NCBI GenBank assembly: GCA_964599565.1 | Contig: CAZRFE010000014.1 | Coordinates: forward strand, 1 to 40,871 | Length of the DNA stretch: 40,871 nt | Source of the DNA: JAJUFS01 sp964599565 | Lineage (GTDB): Bacteria > Pseudomonadota > Gammaproteobacteria > Natronospirales > JAJUFS01 | Direction of reading: 5' to 3' | In this document: positions 9,475 to 18,214 of the stretch, in pieces | Layout: every line of letters begins with the position of its first letter | Position numbering within the stretch: position 1 is the stretch's first letter | Translations under genes and position numbers: made by a program | The notes under the pieces: model-generated | The model's input: only the letters and a program-made list of their open reading frames with translations | Database searches by the model: none | What the model was told of the DNA's origin: nothing

Positions 9475-10362
9475 TCAGTCAACGTTCATGCGCGCGCGCA
9501 ACGCTTCAGCATTCACCGGCGTTGCAGGTTCATCCGCGAGCGCGGGCGCAACCATGCGCAGGTATCGCCGCAGGGTGCGTGCGGTGACAAGACCGGCGCC
9601 GTTCGTCAGCGCAATGACTTCCCCCTCGGGATTCATCACCGGCAGTCCCGCCGGCAGCGCGATGTCGCCGGCGATCTTCCAGTCCGGTTCTTCGCCTTCG
9701 ATGCGAATGCGTTCAACGCGCGCGGGCGTTACAACGAACGCTTCTTCGCCGGCACGCAGCGATTCGCCCGAAAGCACCATCGGGCGCATTTCACGGCCAT
9801 CGCGCTTCACGATCGCAAGGTGCGTTTCTGCATCCGTGAACACGATGTCATGGTCCCGCGCATCGCCGAATGCCACGGCATGACCGCCGCCGATGTCGAA
9901 AAGACGTGCATCGTGCTGTCGCGCATCCCTGCCGTCACGAGCACGGGGTGCCGGCGGCGTGACCGCAACCGGTTTCACATCGACAGCCGCCGTGCCGATC
10001 GCGAATGCCACGGCGTTGCCGAGATCGTCCTCGCCGCTGCCCTGCCCTGATCCGCAATCTTCCATCGCCCAGTGGCCGGTCACGTCGCGACCATCCGTGC
10101 ACTGCAGGCGAAGCGCGCCCGATGTACTGCAGCCGAGCGTCGCGTACTCGATCAGCGACACGCCGTTACATGCAAGCTGGCCGTTGTCCGCCGTCAGCGT
10201 GACGTCGCGCGGACCGCTGCCAATGCTCAGCGCGCCGCTCAGCGTCTCGCCGGTTGCAGGAATGCTCATGGTGAGCGAATGCATGCTCGTCGCGCAGCCG
10301 GCGAGCAGCAGGGCCGCAAGCAGGCCGGCAGACCGCGCGAGATGCGCGCGTGGAAACGTCAT
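9475..10362 (-). CDS. Lipoprotein with a degenerate trypsin-like protease fold
   Basis: This 295-residue protein has a type II signal peptide: a hydrophobic stretch, then LLAGC with lipidated Cys23. The N-terminal part holds several cysteines (CNGVS, LGCST, LQCTDG, EDCGSG) and ends in a Gly-rich strand. From about residue 170 it resembles HtrA/S1C proteases: an ETHLAIVKRDG strand sits where the family has the DLAVLKV strand with the catalytic aspartate, and LSGESLRAGEEAFVV sits where the family has GDSDxLRVGxxVxAIG. The segment LPAGLPVMNPEGEVIALTNG aligns with the GxSGGPVxxxxGxVVGI serine loop but lacks the serine. It is thus probably a non-catalytic relative. The start overlaps the upstream cytochrome c stop (ATGA), so the two are translationally coupled. 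The fold call is read by eye and moderate in certainty. Confidence 0.6.
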   Translation of the reverse strand: MTFPRAHLARSAGLLAALLLAGCATSMHSLTMSIPATGETLSGALSIGSGPRDVTLTADNGQLACNGVSLIEYATLGCSTSGALRLQCTDGRDVTGHWAMEDCGSGQGSGEDDLGNAVAFAIGTAAVDVKPVAVTPPAPRARDGRDARQHDARLFDIGGGHAVAFGDARDHDIVFTDAETHLAIVKRDGREMRPMVLSGESLRAGEEAFVVTPARVERIRIEGEEPDWKIAGDIALPAGLPVMNPEGEVIALTNGAGLVTARTLRRYLRMVAPALADEPATPVNAEALRARMNVD

Positions 10363-10697
10363 TCCTGCAGCGCAACCTTCACGTATTCCGCGACGGCGGC
10401 GACATCTTCATCCGAGAGCTGGGGAAACGGCGGCATCGCGGCAGGATATTCCGCCGCGAACTTCTTCGCGTCGCCCGCGCGGCCTTCACGAATCGTGGCG
10501 ACAATGTCTTCCAGTGACGCCGTGGCGGCGAACTCGCTGCCTTTCAGCGGCGGCGCAACGTACGGCGTGCCCTGGCCGTTCGTGCCGTGGCACATCGCGC
10601 ACTGCTGCTTGAACACGGCTTCGCCATCGGCGGCATGCGCGTTCGCTGCCGCAAGCACGGCGCTCACGAGGATCATTGCGGTAACGGTGGAACGCAT
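10359..10697 (-). CDS. Periplasmic monoheme cytochrome c (class I)
   Basis: A 112-residue exported cytochrome. The signal peptide ends near ANAHA-AD at residue 22; the heme site CAMCH is at residues 33-37, and the likely distal methionine is in AAMPPF near residue 87. The start at MRSTVTAMI is preceded by AAGGAG at 7 bases. Sequence pattern PPLKGSEF...IREGRAGDAKKF...YPAAMP...LQE matches the other small cytochrome at 12370-12732 almost block for block, so the two are paralogues. It lies 172 bp beyond the porin-cytochrome stop and a strong terminator, hence probably has its own promoter, and it overlaps the following lipoprotein gene. A role as periplasmic electron shuttle is inferred from family and context. 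Confidence 0.9.
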   Translation of the reverse strand: MRSTVTAMILVSAVLAAANAHAADGEAVFKQQCAMCHGTNGQGTPYVAPPLKGSEFAATASLEDIVATIREGRAGDAKKFAAEYPAAMPPFPQLSDEDVAAVAEYVKVALQE

Positions 10698-10820
10698 TGG
10701 TGCACTCCTTCTGCTTTCATGCGGGAAACCGCTGCATCGTAACGTCATGCAGTGTGCGACGTGAAGCACCGCGTCGCGCACGCACGCCGTACCGGATGAA
10801 GCCGGTTCCCGTGCACATTC

Positions 10821-10856
10821 AAAAAAAGTCCCGGCACGGTGAATACCGTGCCGGGA
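10821..10856 (-). terminator. Intrinsic terminator after the porin-cytochrome gene
   Basis: On the minus strand, a 12-bp perfect stem (TCCCGGCACGGT with its complement) around an ATTC loop is followed by seven T. It begins 14 bp after the stop at 10870 and closes the leftward 12732-10870 operon. Confidence 0.9.
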
Positions 10857-10869
10857 TCACGAGGGGTTG

Positions 10870-12345
10870 TCAGAAGTTGAACTCGATGCCTATCGAGTAC
10901 GTATATCCTTCGTCGCGTGCGTCGGCGACAGCCGGATCCAGGGCGTATGCGAATGTCGGCGAATACGTCAGATGGAAGTTGAAGTTCATCGCCGGCGTCC
11001 ACAGCGCCGTAACACCGTACACCATGCTCGGCACTTCAACTTCATAGTCGGTGCCGGCACCGTTCATGTAGTCATACGTCACGTCCTTGCGCAGGTACGC
11101 TTCGATGCCGTAGGTCCTGTTCCAGTAATAGCGCATCGTTGCGCCGAGGATCGTGCGTTCCGCGCTGCCGCCGCTGATGAAGTCCTGGTCCATGCCGTGC
11201 AGCACGACGCTCGAGGTCCACGTATGCGGGCCCATGTCCGCGACCGTCTGGTGGAACGAGAGCTTGTAGCTCATGAACTCGTCGACGACTTCCTCGACAC
11301 CGATGTCGACGATGTTCGCGGCCGTGTATCCCGCGGAGTTGCGGAACGAGAACTCGGCATCGGTGATGCCGTCCGGGCAGTCGGGATCATCCACGCCGCT
11401 GACCGTGCCCGTGCAGATGAAGCCCGCACGCGGTCCCTGGTTGGTGATCGCGGCAAAGTCGCGGCCCGTGTAGACCTCGACACCGACCCAGATATCGTTC
11501 TGCTGGCGGTTCGACCAGTTGTAGTAGACCGACGCGTAGTTGTTGACGCCGTTGCTCCAGTTGCCGTTGAAGGCGCCGGAGTCGAGGCCGTACTGCAGCC
11601 ACCAGCGGTCGTTCCACAACACGTACGCGCTCAACGTCGAACGGTCGAACGCGCTGCCGGACCCGCCCTGGCCGGTGTACCACATGTCGGGCGATACCAC
11701 CGGGAAGTTGAACTGCGCAATGCTGTGCGGATGCTCGTTCGTCGCCGTCAGGCCCCAGAAGCTGTTGTTGTCGATGTCGAACGACGCGGAGAGACGGTAC
11801 TCGTCGAACGCGAACAGGTTGAGACCGGTCTGCTGTCCCTCGTTCTCGTTCACGCTTCGCAGCGAGTTGTTGCCGAGGTAGGCGAACTCCGTCCACAGCC
11901 CGAGCCAGTCGGTGATCGCGCCCGTATAGAACAGCGCCATGCGGTCCAGCATGATCGAATCCGCATCGCGATCCGCGCCCGTCGCCGTCTTGCCGTCGGT
12001 GTAGAAGTCGGACAGGAAGCGCGCGGAGAAGAACTCGTCCCAGTTCAGCGCGAGGTAATGCCCGCCGTAGCGTTCATTGTCCTCGCCCTCTTCGTAATCG
12101 CCGTCATTGCCGTTGGCGCGCAGGCGTTCACGCACGTAAGGCTTGATGTAGCCACGCATCGCGAACAGGCGTCCGGTGCGCGTGAAGTTCGGCACGTTGT
12201 CCGTACCGTTGTGGCATGAATTGCAGTTCATGCCGGTCTGGCGCGCATACGCCGGCACGGCATCGGAACTGTCGCTCCAGGCAATCATCACCAGGGCTGC
12301 GCACGCAACGGATGCGGCCAGCACGTATCGTGTAATGGCATTCAT
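10870..12345 (-). CDS. Outer-membrane porin-cytochrome c fusion, Cyc2-like
   Basis: A 491-residue protein with a signal peptide (residues 1-29), one c-type heme site CNSCH at 41-45, and a long beta-barrel ending in aromatic Phe (YSIGIEFNF), the outer-membrane assembly signal. The heme segment reads AVPAYARQTGMNCNSCH, then FTRTGRLFAMRGYIKP. This ARQTG-CxxCH-GRxF-GY pattern is that of Cyc2, the fused cytochrome-porin of iron-oxidising bacteria, and of broader, uncharacterised porin-cytochromes. The rest has no second CxxCH and alternates aromatic strands with Asn/Asp/Gly-rich loops, consistent with a barrel of about 16 strands. GGAGGGG precedes the ATG by 8 bases. It follows a periplasmic cytochrome gene by 24 bp and ends at a terminator. 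Passing electrons through the outer membrane is inferred; the outside partner, iron or otherwise, is not shown. Confidence 0.85.
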   Translation of the reverse strand: MNAITRYVLAASVACAALVMIAWSDSSDAVPAYARQTGMNCNSCHNGTDNVPNFTRTGRLFAMRGYIKPYVRERLRANGNDGDYEEGEDNERYGGHYLALNWDEFFSARFLSDFYTDGKTATGADRDADSIMLDRMALFYTGAITDWLGLWTEFAYLGNNSLRSVNENEGQQTGLNLFAFDEYRLSASFDIDNNSFWGLTATNEHPHSIAQFNFPVVSPDMWYTGQGGSGSAFDRSTLSAYVLWNDRWWLQYGLDSGAFNGNWSNGVNNYASVYYNWSNRQQNDIWVGVEVYTGRDFAAITNQGPRAGFICTGTVSGVDDPDCPDGITDAEFSFRNSAGYTAANIVDIGVEEVVDEFMSYKLSFHQTVADMGPHTWTSSVVLHGMDQDFISGGSAERTILGATMRYYWNRTYGIEAYLRKDVTYDYMNGAGTDYEVEVPSMVYGVTALWTPAMNFNFHLTYSPTFAYALDPAVADARDEGYTYSIGIEFNF

Positions 12346-12369
12346 CGGATGTCCCCTCCCAGCTGACCG

Positions 12370-12732
12370 TTATTGCTGCAGATCGCCTTTCAGGTATTCG
12401 ACCAGCGCACGCACATCGGGCACCATCAGCGCGCCGAAGGCAGGCATGTTCGGATACTTGTCGTCGTAGACGCGTGCAGCGCCGCCGCGACCTTTGCGAA
12501 TGAGCGTGTAGATGGCTTCGTAGGGCGCGTTCTGCACGAAGGCATTGCCCTTGAGCGCGGGGCCGAGCTTGGGCACGCCACCTTCCTCGGGACCGAGGCC
12601 GTTGGCGCCGTGGCAGGAAGCGCACCGCAGTTGATAGACGTCCTTGCCGACGTCGTTGTCCGCCGCGATCGCGCTCAGTGGCAAGAGGAGACTGGCTAGA
12701 AGCCCGGAGAACAGAACGGATTTCCGGTTCAT
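12370..12732 (-). CDS. Periplasmic monoheme cytochrome c (class I), operon with porin-cytochrome
   Basis: A 120-residue exported cytochrome. The signal peptide ends near AIA-AD at residue 23; the heme site CASCH is at residues 37-41 and the likely distal Met is in PNMPAF near residue 97. A GGGGG-rich ribosome site precedes the ATG by about 6 bases. It is the first gene of a two-gene operon with the Cyc2-like protein (24-bp gap) and is the natural candidate to receive or supply electrons at the inner face of the outer membrane. It is a paralogue of the cytochrome at 10359-10697, with about 10 additional residues between the heme and the PALKG motif (PEEGGVPKLG). Confidence 0.9.
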   Translation of the reverse strand: MNRKSVLFSGLLASLLLPLSAIAADNDVGKDVYQLRCASCHGANGLGPEEGGVPKLGPALKGNAFVQNAPYEAIYTLIRKGRGGAARVYDDKYPNMPAFGALMVPDVRALVEYLKGDLQQ

Positions 12733-12823
12733 GGCTACCCCCGAAACAGTAGTAACGAATCCCTTCCGGTTCGATTACATCGTGTGCATTAGGTGTAGTC
12801 GCCCATTTAGAGTCTGTCTAGGG

Positions 12824-12843
12824 AAATGTGAACAAAATGTGAA
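12824..12843 (-). promoter_or_regulatory. Tandem 9-bp direct repeats upstream of the cytochrome operon
   Basis: On the minus strand TTCACATTT occurs twice with an 11-bp period (12835-12843 and 12824-12832), about 90-110 bp before the ATG at 12732. Direct repeats spaced one helical turn apart are the usual target form of OmpR/PhoB-type regulators. TTCACA of the second copy also sits 17 bp upstream of TAAATG, a possible -35/-10 pair. No OmpR-type gene lies in the window. Confidence 0.4.
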
Positions 12844-12894
12844 AGAAGATGGCTTTTATGAACCATGCTTCATGTGTTTGGGGGCGCGTAACAC

Positions 12895-12919
12895 AAAAAA
12901 GCAGCCAAAAGGCCGCTTT
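12895..12919 (-). terminator. Intrinsic terminator after DAHP synthase
   Basis: On the minus strand AAAGCGGCC-TTTT-GGCTGCTTTTTT forms a 9-bp stem with one G-T pair and a run of six T, 56 bp past the DAHP synthase stop. It isolates that gene from the cytochrome operon. Confidence 0.8.
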
Positions 12920-12974
12920 CCAATCATCGTCACTCACACATTATTAAATGTGCGTCTTTCCAATTGTTCGACGT

Positions 12975-14321
<1,347 letters not shown>

Positions 14322-14391
14322 AGGGCCGGGAATGCTACACCTTCATGCCCGCTCGTGAAATGAAATGCATCGCCGGGCGGGCACGTGCGCC

Positions 14392-14420
14392 GTGAAACGG
14401 ATGAGCGTTTCTGGCACAAT
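14392..14420 (+). promoter_or_regulatory. Possible sigma-70 promoter of the aldehyde dehydrogenase gene
   Basis: GTGAAA at 14392 and CACAAT at 14415 are separated by 17 bp, each matching four of six consensus positions, 90 bp before the start codon. Nothing better was seen in this intergenic stretch. Confidence 0.25.
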
Positions 14421-14510
14421 TCCGGCCCTTCAAATCCGGGGCCTGGTTTCATCGCTCCGCATCAAATCCGATCGCGCAGGGGCGTGGTCAACGACCTGAC
14501 GAGGCAAGAC

Positions 14511-16043
14511 ATGGCAGACGTGAAAAAGATTCTCTCCTCGCTCGGCCTGAAAGAGGAAAACCCGGGCGTCTGGGCGAGCGAATCCGGCTGGCTCGAATCG
14601 AAGGGCGGCAAGCTGCTCGAATCCGTGAACCCCGCCACCGGCGACGTCATCGGATCGGTGCGCTGCGCGACGGATGCCGATTACGAGAAGGTCATCACCG
14701 AAGCCGAGAAGCTTTTCCTCGAGTGGCGCAAGGTGCCGGCGCCGAAGCGCGGCGAAGCCGTGCGGCTCATCGGCGAGGCGCTGCGCAGGCACAAGGACGC
14801 GCTCGGCAGCCTGGTCTCGCTCGAGAACGGCAAGATCAAGCAGGAAGGCGACGGCGAAGTGCAGGAAATGATCGACATCGCCGACTTCGCCGTCGGCCAG
14901 TCGCGCATGATGTACGGCCTGACCATGCATTCCGAGCGCGCCGATCACCGCATGTACGAGCAGTACCATCCGTTTGGCGTCGTCGGCGTGCTCACCGCGT
15001 TCAACTTCCCCGTCGCCGTGTGGGCGTGGAACGGCATGCTCTCCGCCATCGCCGGCAACGTCACGGTATGGAAGCCGTCGCCGAAGACGCCGCTCACCGC
15101 CATCGCCTGCCAGCACATCGCGAACAAGGCGCTCGAAGACGCCGGCTTCCCGGGCATCTTCGCGCTGTTCAATGACGCGGATAACACGCTCGCGCAGAAG
15201 TTCGTCGACGATCACCGCGTCAAGCTGGTGTCGTTCACCGGTTCCTGCGCGGTCGGCAGGCATGTCGGCCATTGCGTCGCAAAGCGCATGGGCCGCTCGC
15301 TGCTCGAACTCGGCGGCAACAACGCCATGATCATCGACGAATCCGCGGACATGAAGATGGCCATCCCTGCCATCGTGTTCGGCGCCGTCGGCACCGCCGG
15401 TCAGCGCTGCACGTCCACGCGCCGCGTGATCGCGCACGAAAGCATTTACGAAGGCCTCGTCGAATCGCTTGCGAAGGCGTACCGGCAGGTGAAGATCGGC
15501 GATCCGCTGGAGCAAGGCACGCTCATGGGTCCGCTGATCGATGAAGCGTCCGTTGCGCGCTATCTCGATGCCATCGAGAAGATCAAGGCCGCGGGCGGCA
15601 CGATCGTCGCCGGTGGAAAGCACATCAAGGGCAATTACGTCGAGCCGGCGATCGTTACCGGCCTGGGCAACGATTCCGAGATCGTGCAGACGGAAACCTT
15701 CGCGCCGATCCTGTATGTCATGCCGTTCAGCACCATCGACCAGGCCATCGAGATGCAGAACGCCGTGCCGCAGGGCCTGAGCTCGTCCATCTTCACCATG
15801 AACATGCGTCACGCCGAGCAGTTCCTCTCGTACCGAGGATCGGACTGCGGTATCGCGAACGTCAACATCGGCACGAGCGGTGCGGAAATCGGCGGCGCGT
15901 TCGGCGGCGAGAAGGAAACCGGCGGCGGACGCGAATCGGGTTCGGATGCATGGAAGCAATACATGCGCCGGCAGACGAACACGATCAACTGGTCGTCGGA
16001 GCTGCCGCTGGCGCAGGGAATAAAGTTCGACATCGAGGTCTGA
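14511..16043 (+). CDS. amaB: Aldehyde dehydrogenase, ALDH7 (piperidine-6-carboxylate / aminoadipate semialdehyde) type
   Basis: An NAD(P)-dependent aldehyde dehydrogenase of 510 residues. The start at MADVKKILSS has GAGG six bases upstream; the frame is open further but without protein character. The general base lies in LLELGGNNAM near residue 266 and the nucleophile is Cys300 in GTAGQRCTSTRR; FTGS (near 244) is in the nucleotide site. The ELGGNN form and the C-terminal GAFGGEKETGGGRESGSDAWKQYMRR block are typical of the ALDH7 (antiquitin) family. In bacteria such enzymes oxidise L-piperidine-6-carboxylate / 2-aminoadipate 6-semialdehyde in lysine breakdown. No other lysine-catabolic gene is adjacent, so the substrate is inferred from family only. 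The gene stands alone, ending in a perfect terminator. Confidence 0.88.
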   Translation: MADVKKILSSLGLKEENPGVWASESGWLESKGGKLLESVNPATGDVIGSVRCATDADYEKVITEAEKLFLEWRKVPAPKRGEAVRLIGEALRRHKDALGSLVSLENGKIKQEGDGEVQEMIDIADFAVGQSRMMYGLTMHSERADHRMYEQYHPFGVVGVLTAFNFPVAVWAWNGMLSAIAGNVTVWKPSPKTPLTAIACQHIANKALEDAGFPGIFALFNDADNTLAQKFVDDHRVKLVSFTGSCAVGRHVGHCVAKRMGRSLLELGGNNAMIIDESADMKMAIPAIVFGAVGTAGQRCTSTRRVIAHESIYEGLVESLAKAYRQVKIGDPLEQGTLMGPLIDEASVARYLDAIEKIKAAGGTIVAGGKHIKGNYVEPAIVTGLGNDSEIVQTETFAPILYVMPFSTIDQAIEMQNAVPQGLSSSIFTMNMRHAEQFLSYRGSDCGIANVNIGTSGAEIGGAFGGEKETGGGRESGSDAWKQYMRRQTNTINWSSELPLAQGIKFDIEV

Positions 16044-16054
16044 GTTCCCGACCA

Positions 16055-16090
16055 GCAACGAAAAGCCGCCGGAAGGCGGCTTTTCGTTGC
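16055..16090. terminator. Perfect 16-bp inverted repeat terminator
   Basis: GCAACGAAAAGCCGCC, a GGAA loop, and the exact complement give a 16-bp stem 11 bp after the dehydrogenase stop. T runs flank it on either strand reading (CTTTTCG), so it may work in both directions; the gene it serves is the upstream rightward one. Confidence 0.85.
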
Positions 16091-16252
16091 CGTCGAATGG
16101 CAAGCCCGATATCGTCACCCGCGGAACCGGAATGCTGCGGTGCTGTCATACCGTCATATACGAGGTTCCAGGCTTCTGCCGCAGCGCGACGATCACGCCG
16201 CCGGAAGCGGTTATATCATTGCCACACAGACCTGCTTCAACGAGGGGCAACC

Positions 16253-17428
16253 ATGACCATCAGCTCGACTTCCCTGCTCCGGGTACTGCTTGCGTCCGCC
16301 GTTCTCCTGGCCGGCTGCACGGTCGCGCCCGTGCGCGACGACACGCGCACGACGCAGTTCCTGCATGACGAAGCCTTCCCCGCGAGCGCGAATGTTGCAC
16401 TGGAATCCGAGGCAGACGTCTTCGAGCTGGATGAAGATGCGCGCCGCTGGATGGATGCAAACGTCAGAAGCGTGGGCGACATGAAATACCGGCAGCGCCT
16501 GCTCGTGGACGCGATCTTCGACCAGACCGCGCTCGACATCACCTACGACAGCACCGCGAACACCACGGCATCCGAAACGTTCCGGCGCAAATCGGCGAAC
16601 TGCCTCTCGCTGACGATACTCGCGCATGCGATGAGCGAATACGCCGGCTTCGAAGCCCGCTTCCAGGAAGTGACGGGAACGGAGTTCTGGGAGCGCCGCG
16701 ACCAGCTGAGCATCGGATTCGGGCACGTCAACCTGCGGATCGAGGACTGGTTCGAGGATGACAAGGTGATGGTGCTCATAAGCAGCGACGTCGAAGTGGA
16801 TTTCCAGCGCCCGGCCGGCGCGCCACGCCTGCCCGCGCATGCCATCCCGCAGTCGCGCGTGCTCGCCATGTTCTACAACAACAAGGGTGTCGACGCCCTG
16901 CTCAAGGGCGACCCGAATCGCGCCTACGCCTACCTGCGAGCCGCGCTGCAGAGCGACCCGCAGCTCGACATGGCGCTCGCGAACCTCGGGCTTCTTTACG
17001 GCAGGCACGGCAGGATGGACTGGGCGGAACTGAATTTCCGCGAAGCGATGCGCATCAATCCGCGCAACACGGCGGCCGCGAAGAATCTCGCAGATATCCT
17101 GCGCGGCACCGGTCGCGTGGAGGAAGCCGGCGATGTCCTCGCACGCGTGCAATCCCTGCAGCAGGACAATCCCTTCTATTTCTTCGTGCAGGGTGAATCC
17201 GCGTACGACGCAGGTGACTGGGAAAACGCGATCCGTTCATACAGGAAGTCGATCGCACTGGATCCCGACGTCAGCCACTTCTATCTCGGGCTTGCAAAGA
17301 CCTACTACCGCATGGGCGACATGGAGAACGCCGGTATCTGGCTGCAACGCGCCGAACGGCACGCGGCCGACCTGCGGGACCGCGAGCGTTACCGCAGCAA
17401 GCTCGACGCATTGGCAAGCATGCAGTAA
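16253..17428 (+). CDS. Lipoprotein with transglutaminase-like domain and TPR repeats
   Basis: A 391-residue envelope lipoprotein. GAGGGG precedes the ATG by 5 bases. The signal peptide ends at LLAGC with Cys22. Residues ~60-185 look like a papain/transglutaminase-like core: KSANCLSLT places a cysteine at 117 before a helix, GFGHVNLRI supplies a histidine near 158, and SSDVEVDF follows as a possible third residue. From ~212 onward tandem TPR helices are clear: NNKGVDALLKGDPNRAYAYL, ANLGLLYGRHGRMDWAELNF, and FYLGLAKTYYRMGDMENAG, about five repeats. The arrangement suggests a periplasmic, membrane-anchored protein processing or scaffolding other proteins or peptidoglycan. Substrate and partners cannot be read. 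It is monocistronic, bounded by terminators on both sides. Confidence 0.8.
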   Translation: MTISSTSLLRVLLASAVLLAGCTVAPVRDDTRTTQFLHDEAFPASANVALESEADVFELDEDARRWMDANVRSVGDMKYRQRLLVDAIFDQTALDITYDSTANTTASETFRRKSANCLSLTILAHAMSEYAGFEARFQEVTGTEFWERRDQLSIGFGHVNLRIEDWFEDDKVMVLISSDVEVDFQRPAGAPRLPAHAIPQSRVLAMFYNNKGVDALLKGDPNRAYAYLRAALQSDPQLDMALANLGLLYGRHGRMDWAELNFREAMRINPRNTAAAKNLADILRGTGRVEEAGDVLARVQSLQQDNPFYFFVQGESAYDAGDWENAIRSYRKSIALDPDVSHFYLGLAKTYYRMGDMENAGIWLQRAERHAADLRDRERYRSKLDALASMQ

Positions 17429-17431
17429 AGA

Positions 17432-17453
17432 GAAGCCCCGCCTGCGGGGCTTC
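17432..17453 (+). terminator. Intrinsic terminator after the TPR lipoprotein gene
   Basis: GAAGCCCCG-CCTG-CGGGGCTTC, a 9-bp perfect stem starting 3 bp after the stop, followed by CTTCATTT. Confidence 0.85.
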
Positions 17454-17459
17454 CTTCAT

Positions 17460-17735
17460 TTCACGCCGCGTCATCCGCACGATCCGTTCAGGAGTCAGCG
17501 GCTTCCTGAAGTTGATGACGCGGCACACTTCCTCGAAACGCAGCGCCTTGCGCGATTTCGCTGATGCGAACGCCGATCCTTCCGTCGGAACCCGGTTCCG
17601 TGCAGCCCTGCGGCCGCAAGCCGCATGTCCGCACCCGGCTGTTCGTTCCAGAAAGCCGCCGCGCGCTCGAGCGATGCGCTGAGCTGCGGAAAGGTCGCTG
17701 TGTCACCGGCTTCATGAGTAAATAATTTTTGACAT
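17460..17735 (-). pseudogene. Possible decayed gene fragment, frameshifted
   Basis: Two adjoining minus-strand stretches have protein-like composition and G/C-ending codons but lie in different frames and have no start codon. The upstream one (about 17710 to 17580) contains AGDTATFPQLSASLERAAAFW and NEQPGADMRLAAAG. The downstream one (about 17575 to 17465) contains SAKSRKALRFEEVCRVINF and RKPLTPERIVRMTRRE. Joining them needs one frameshift near 17577. The left end runs without a stop into the convergent gene's terminator. It may be a remnant of an unrecognised gene, or chance in GC-rich DNA. No family is recognised. Confidence 0.3.
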
Positions 17736-17757
17736 TGCGTAAAAAATTCTTTACCTT
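17718..17757 (+). promoter_or_regulatory. Promoter with long palindromic operator for the XRE operon
   Basis: A perfect -35 (TTGACA, 17729-17734), 17-bp spacer and TACCTT (17752-17757) lie 31 bp upstream of the ATG at 17788. Around them GTAAATAATTTTT (17718-17730) and AAAAATTCTTTAC (17742-17754) form an inverted repeat matching at 12 of 13 positions, with an 11-bp spacer. It is strikingly AT-rich against its surroundings. The repeat covers the core promoter, as expected of a repressor site; the XRE protein encoded third in the operon is the natural candidate. Confidence 0.55.
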
Positions 17758-17787
17758 GCCAGCATCATCAAAAACAGGGGGAGTCGG

Positions 17788-18213
17788 ATGAATACGTTTT
17801 CCTTTCGTGAACTGAGCGCGCTGGGGTCGCTGATCGCCATCGTCGTTGCGTACGCGCTCTACTTCACCCGCATCTTCGGTGTCATCGCCAACGGGGAGGT
17901 GCCGGATCGCATGGGCGTACTGGCGTATGCCGCCGTCATCGTCGGCGTCCTGGTGGCCATCGAAATCGTCTATCACGCCGTTCTCGCAACCCGTTTTCGC
18001 AACGAGCCGATGGACGAGCGCGATCGCGCGATCAAGGCACGCTCTCACCAGTACGCTTACGGCGTGCTGATCTTCGGCGCCGTGCTCGTCACCGGTCACC
18101 TGCTGTTCAGCGACTCCGGCGTTGTCGCCGCGCAGTTCCTGCTGCTCGCCGTCGTTGCAGCCGAGACCGTGAAGTACGCCGCGACATTCACGCTCTACCG
18201 GCTGAGCATCTGA
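17788..18213 (+). CDS. Four-helix membrane protein, DUF2178-like, copy 1
   Basis: A 141-residue integral membrane protein with four predicted hydrophobic helices: about 11-30, 43-66, 90-110 and 115-133. Between helices 2 and 3 lies the cytoplasmic motif MDERDRAIKARSHQYAYG, close to the DERD-containing loop of small membrane proteins often found next to tiny XRE regulators (DUF2178-like). GGGGGAG precedes the ATG by 5-6 bases. It is followed one base later by a clear paralogue and then the XRE gene. The C-terminus ETVKYAATFTLYRLSI is nearly identical to that of its neighbour (EFVKYAATFILYRSSI). Function is unknown; the gene context resembles a sensor/regulator set rather than an enzyme. Confidence 0.82.
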   Translation: MNTFSFRELSALGSLIAIVVAYALYFTRIFGVIANGEVPDRMGVLAYAAVIVGVLVAIEIVYHAVLATRFRNEPMDERDRAIKARSHQYAYGVLIFGAVLVTGHLLFSDSGVVAAQFLLLAVVAAETVKYAATFTLYRLSI

Positions 18214-18214
18214 A

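Noticed and set aside
10870..12345. Interpretation as an MtrB/PioB-type porin
   Set aside because: Those barrels lack a fused heme and use separate multiheme cytochromes; here a single CxxCH is at the mature N-terminus and partners are monoheme.
14410..14425. TGGCAC as a possible sigma-54 -24 element
   Set aside because: There is no TTGC-like -12 element at the required distance.
14430..16118. A 562-codon minus-strand frame
   Set aside because: Antisense of the ALDH7 gene, which has complete catalytic motifs; the minus translation has no recognisable features.
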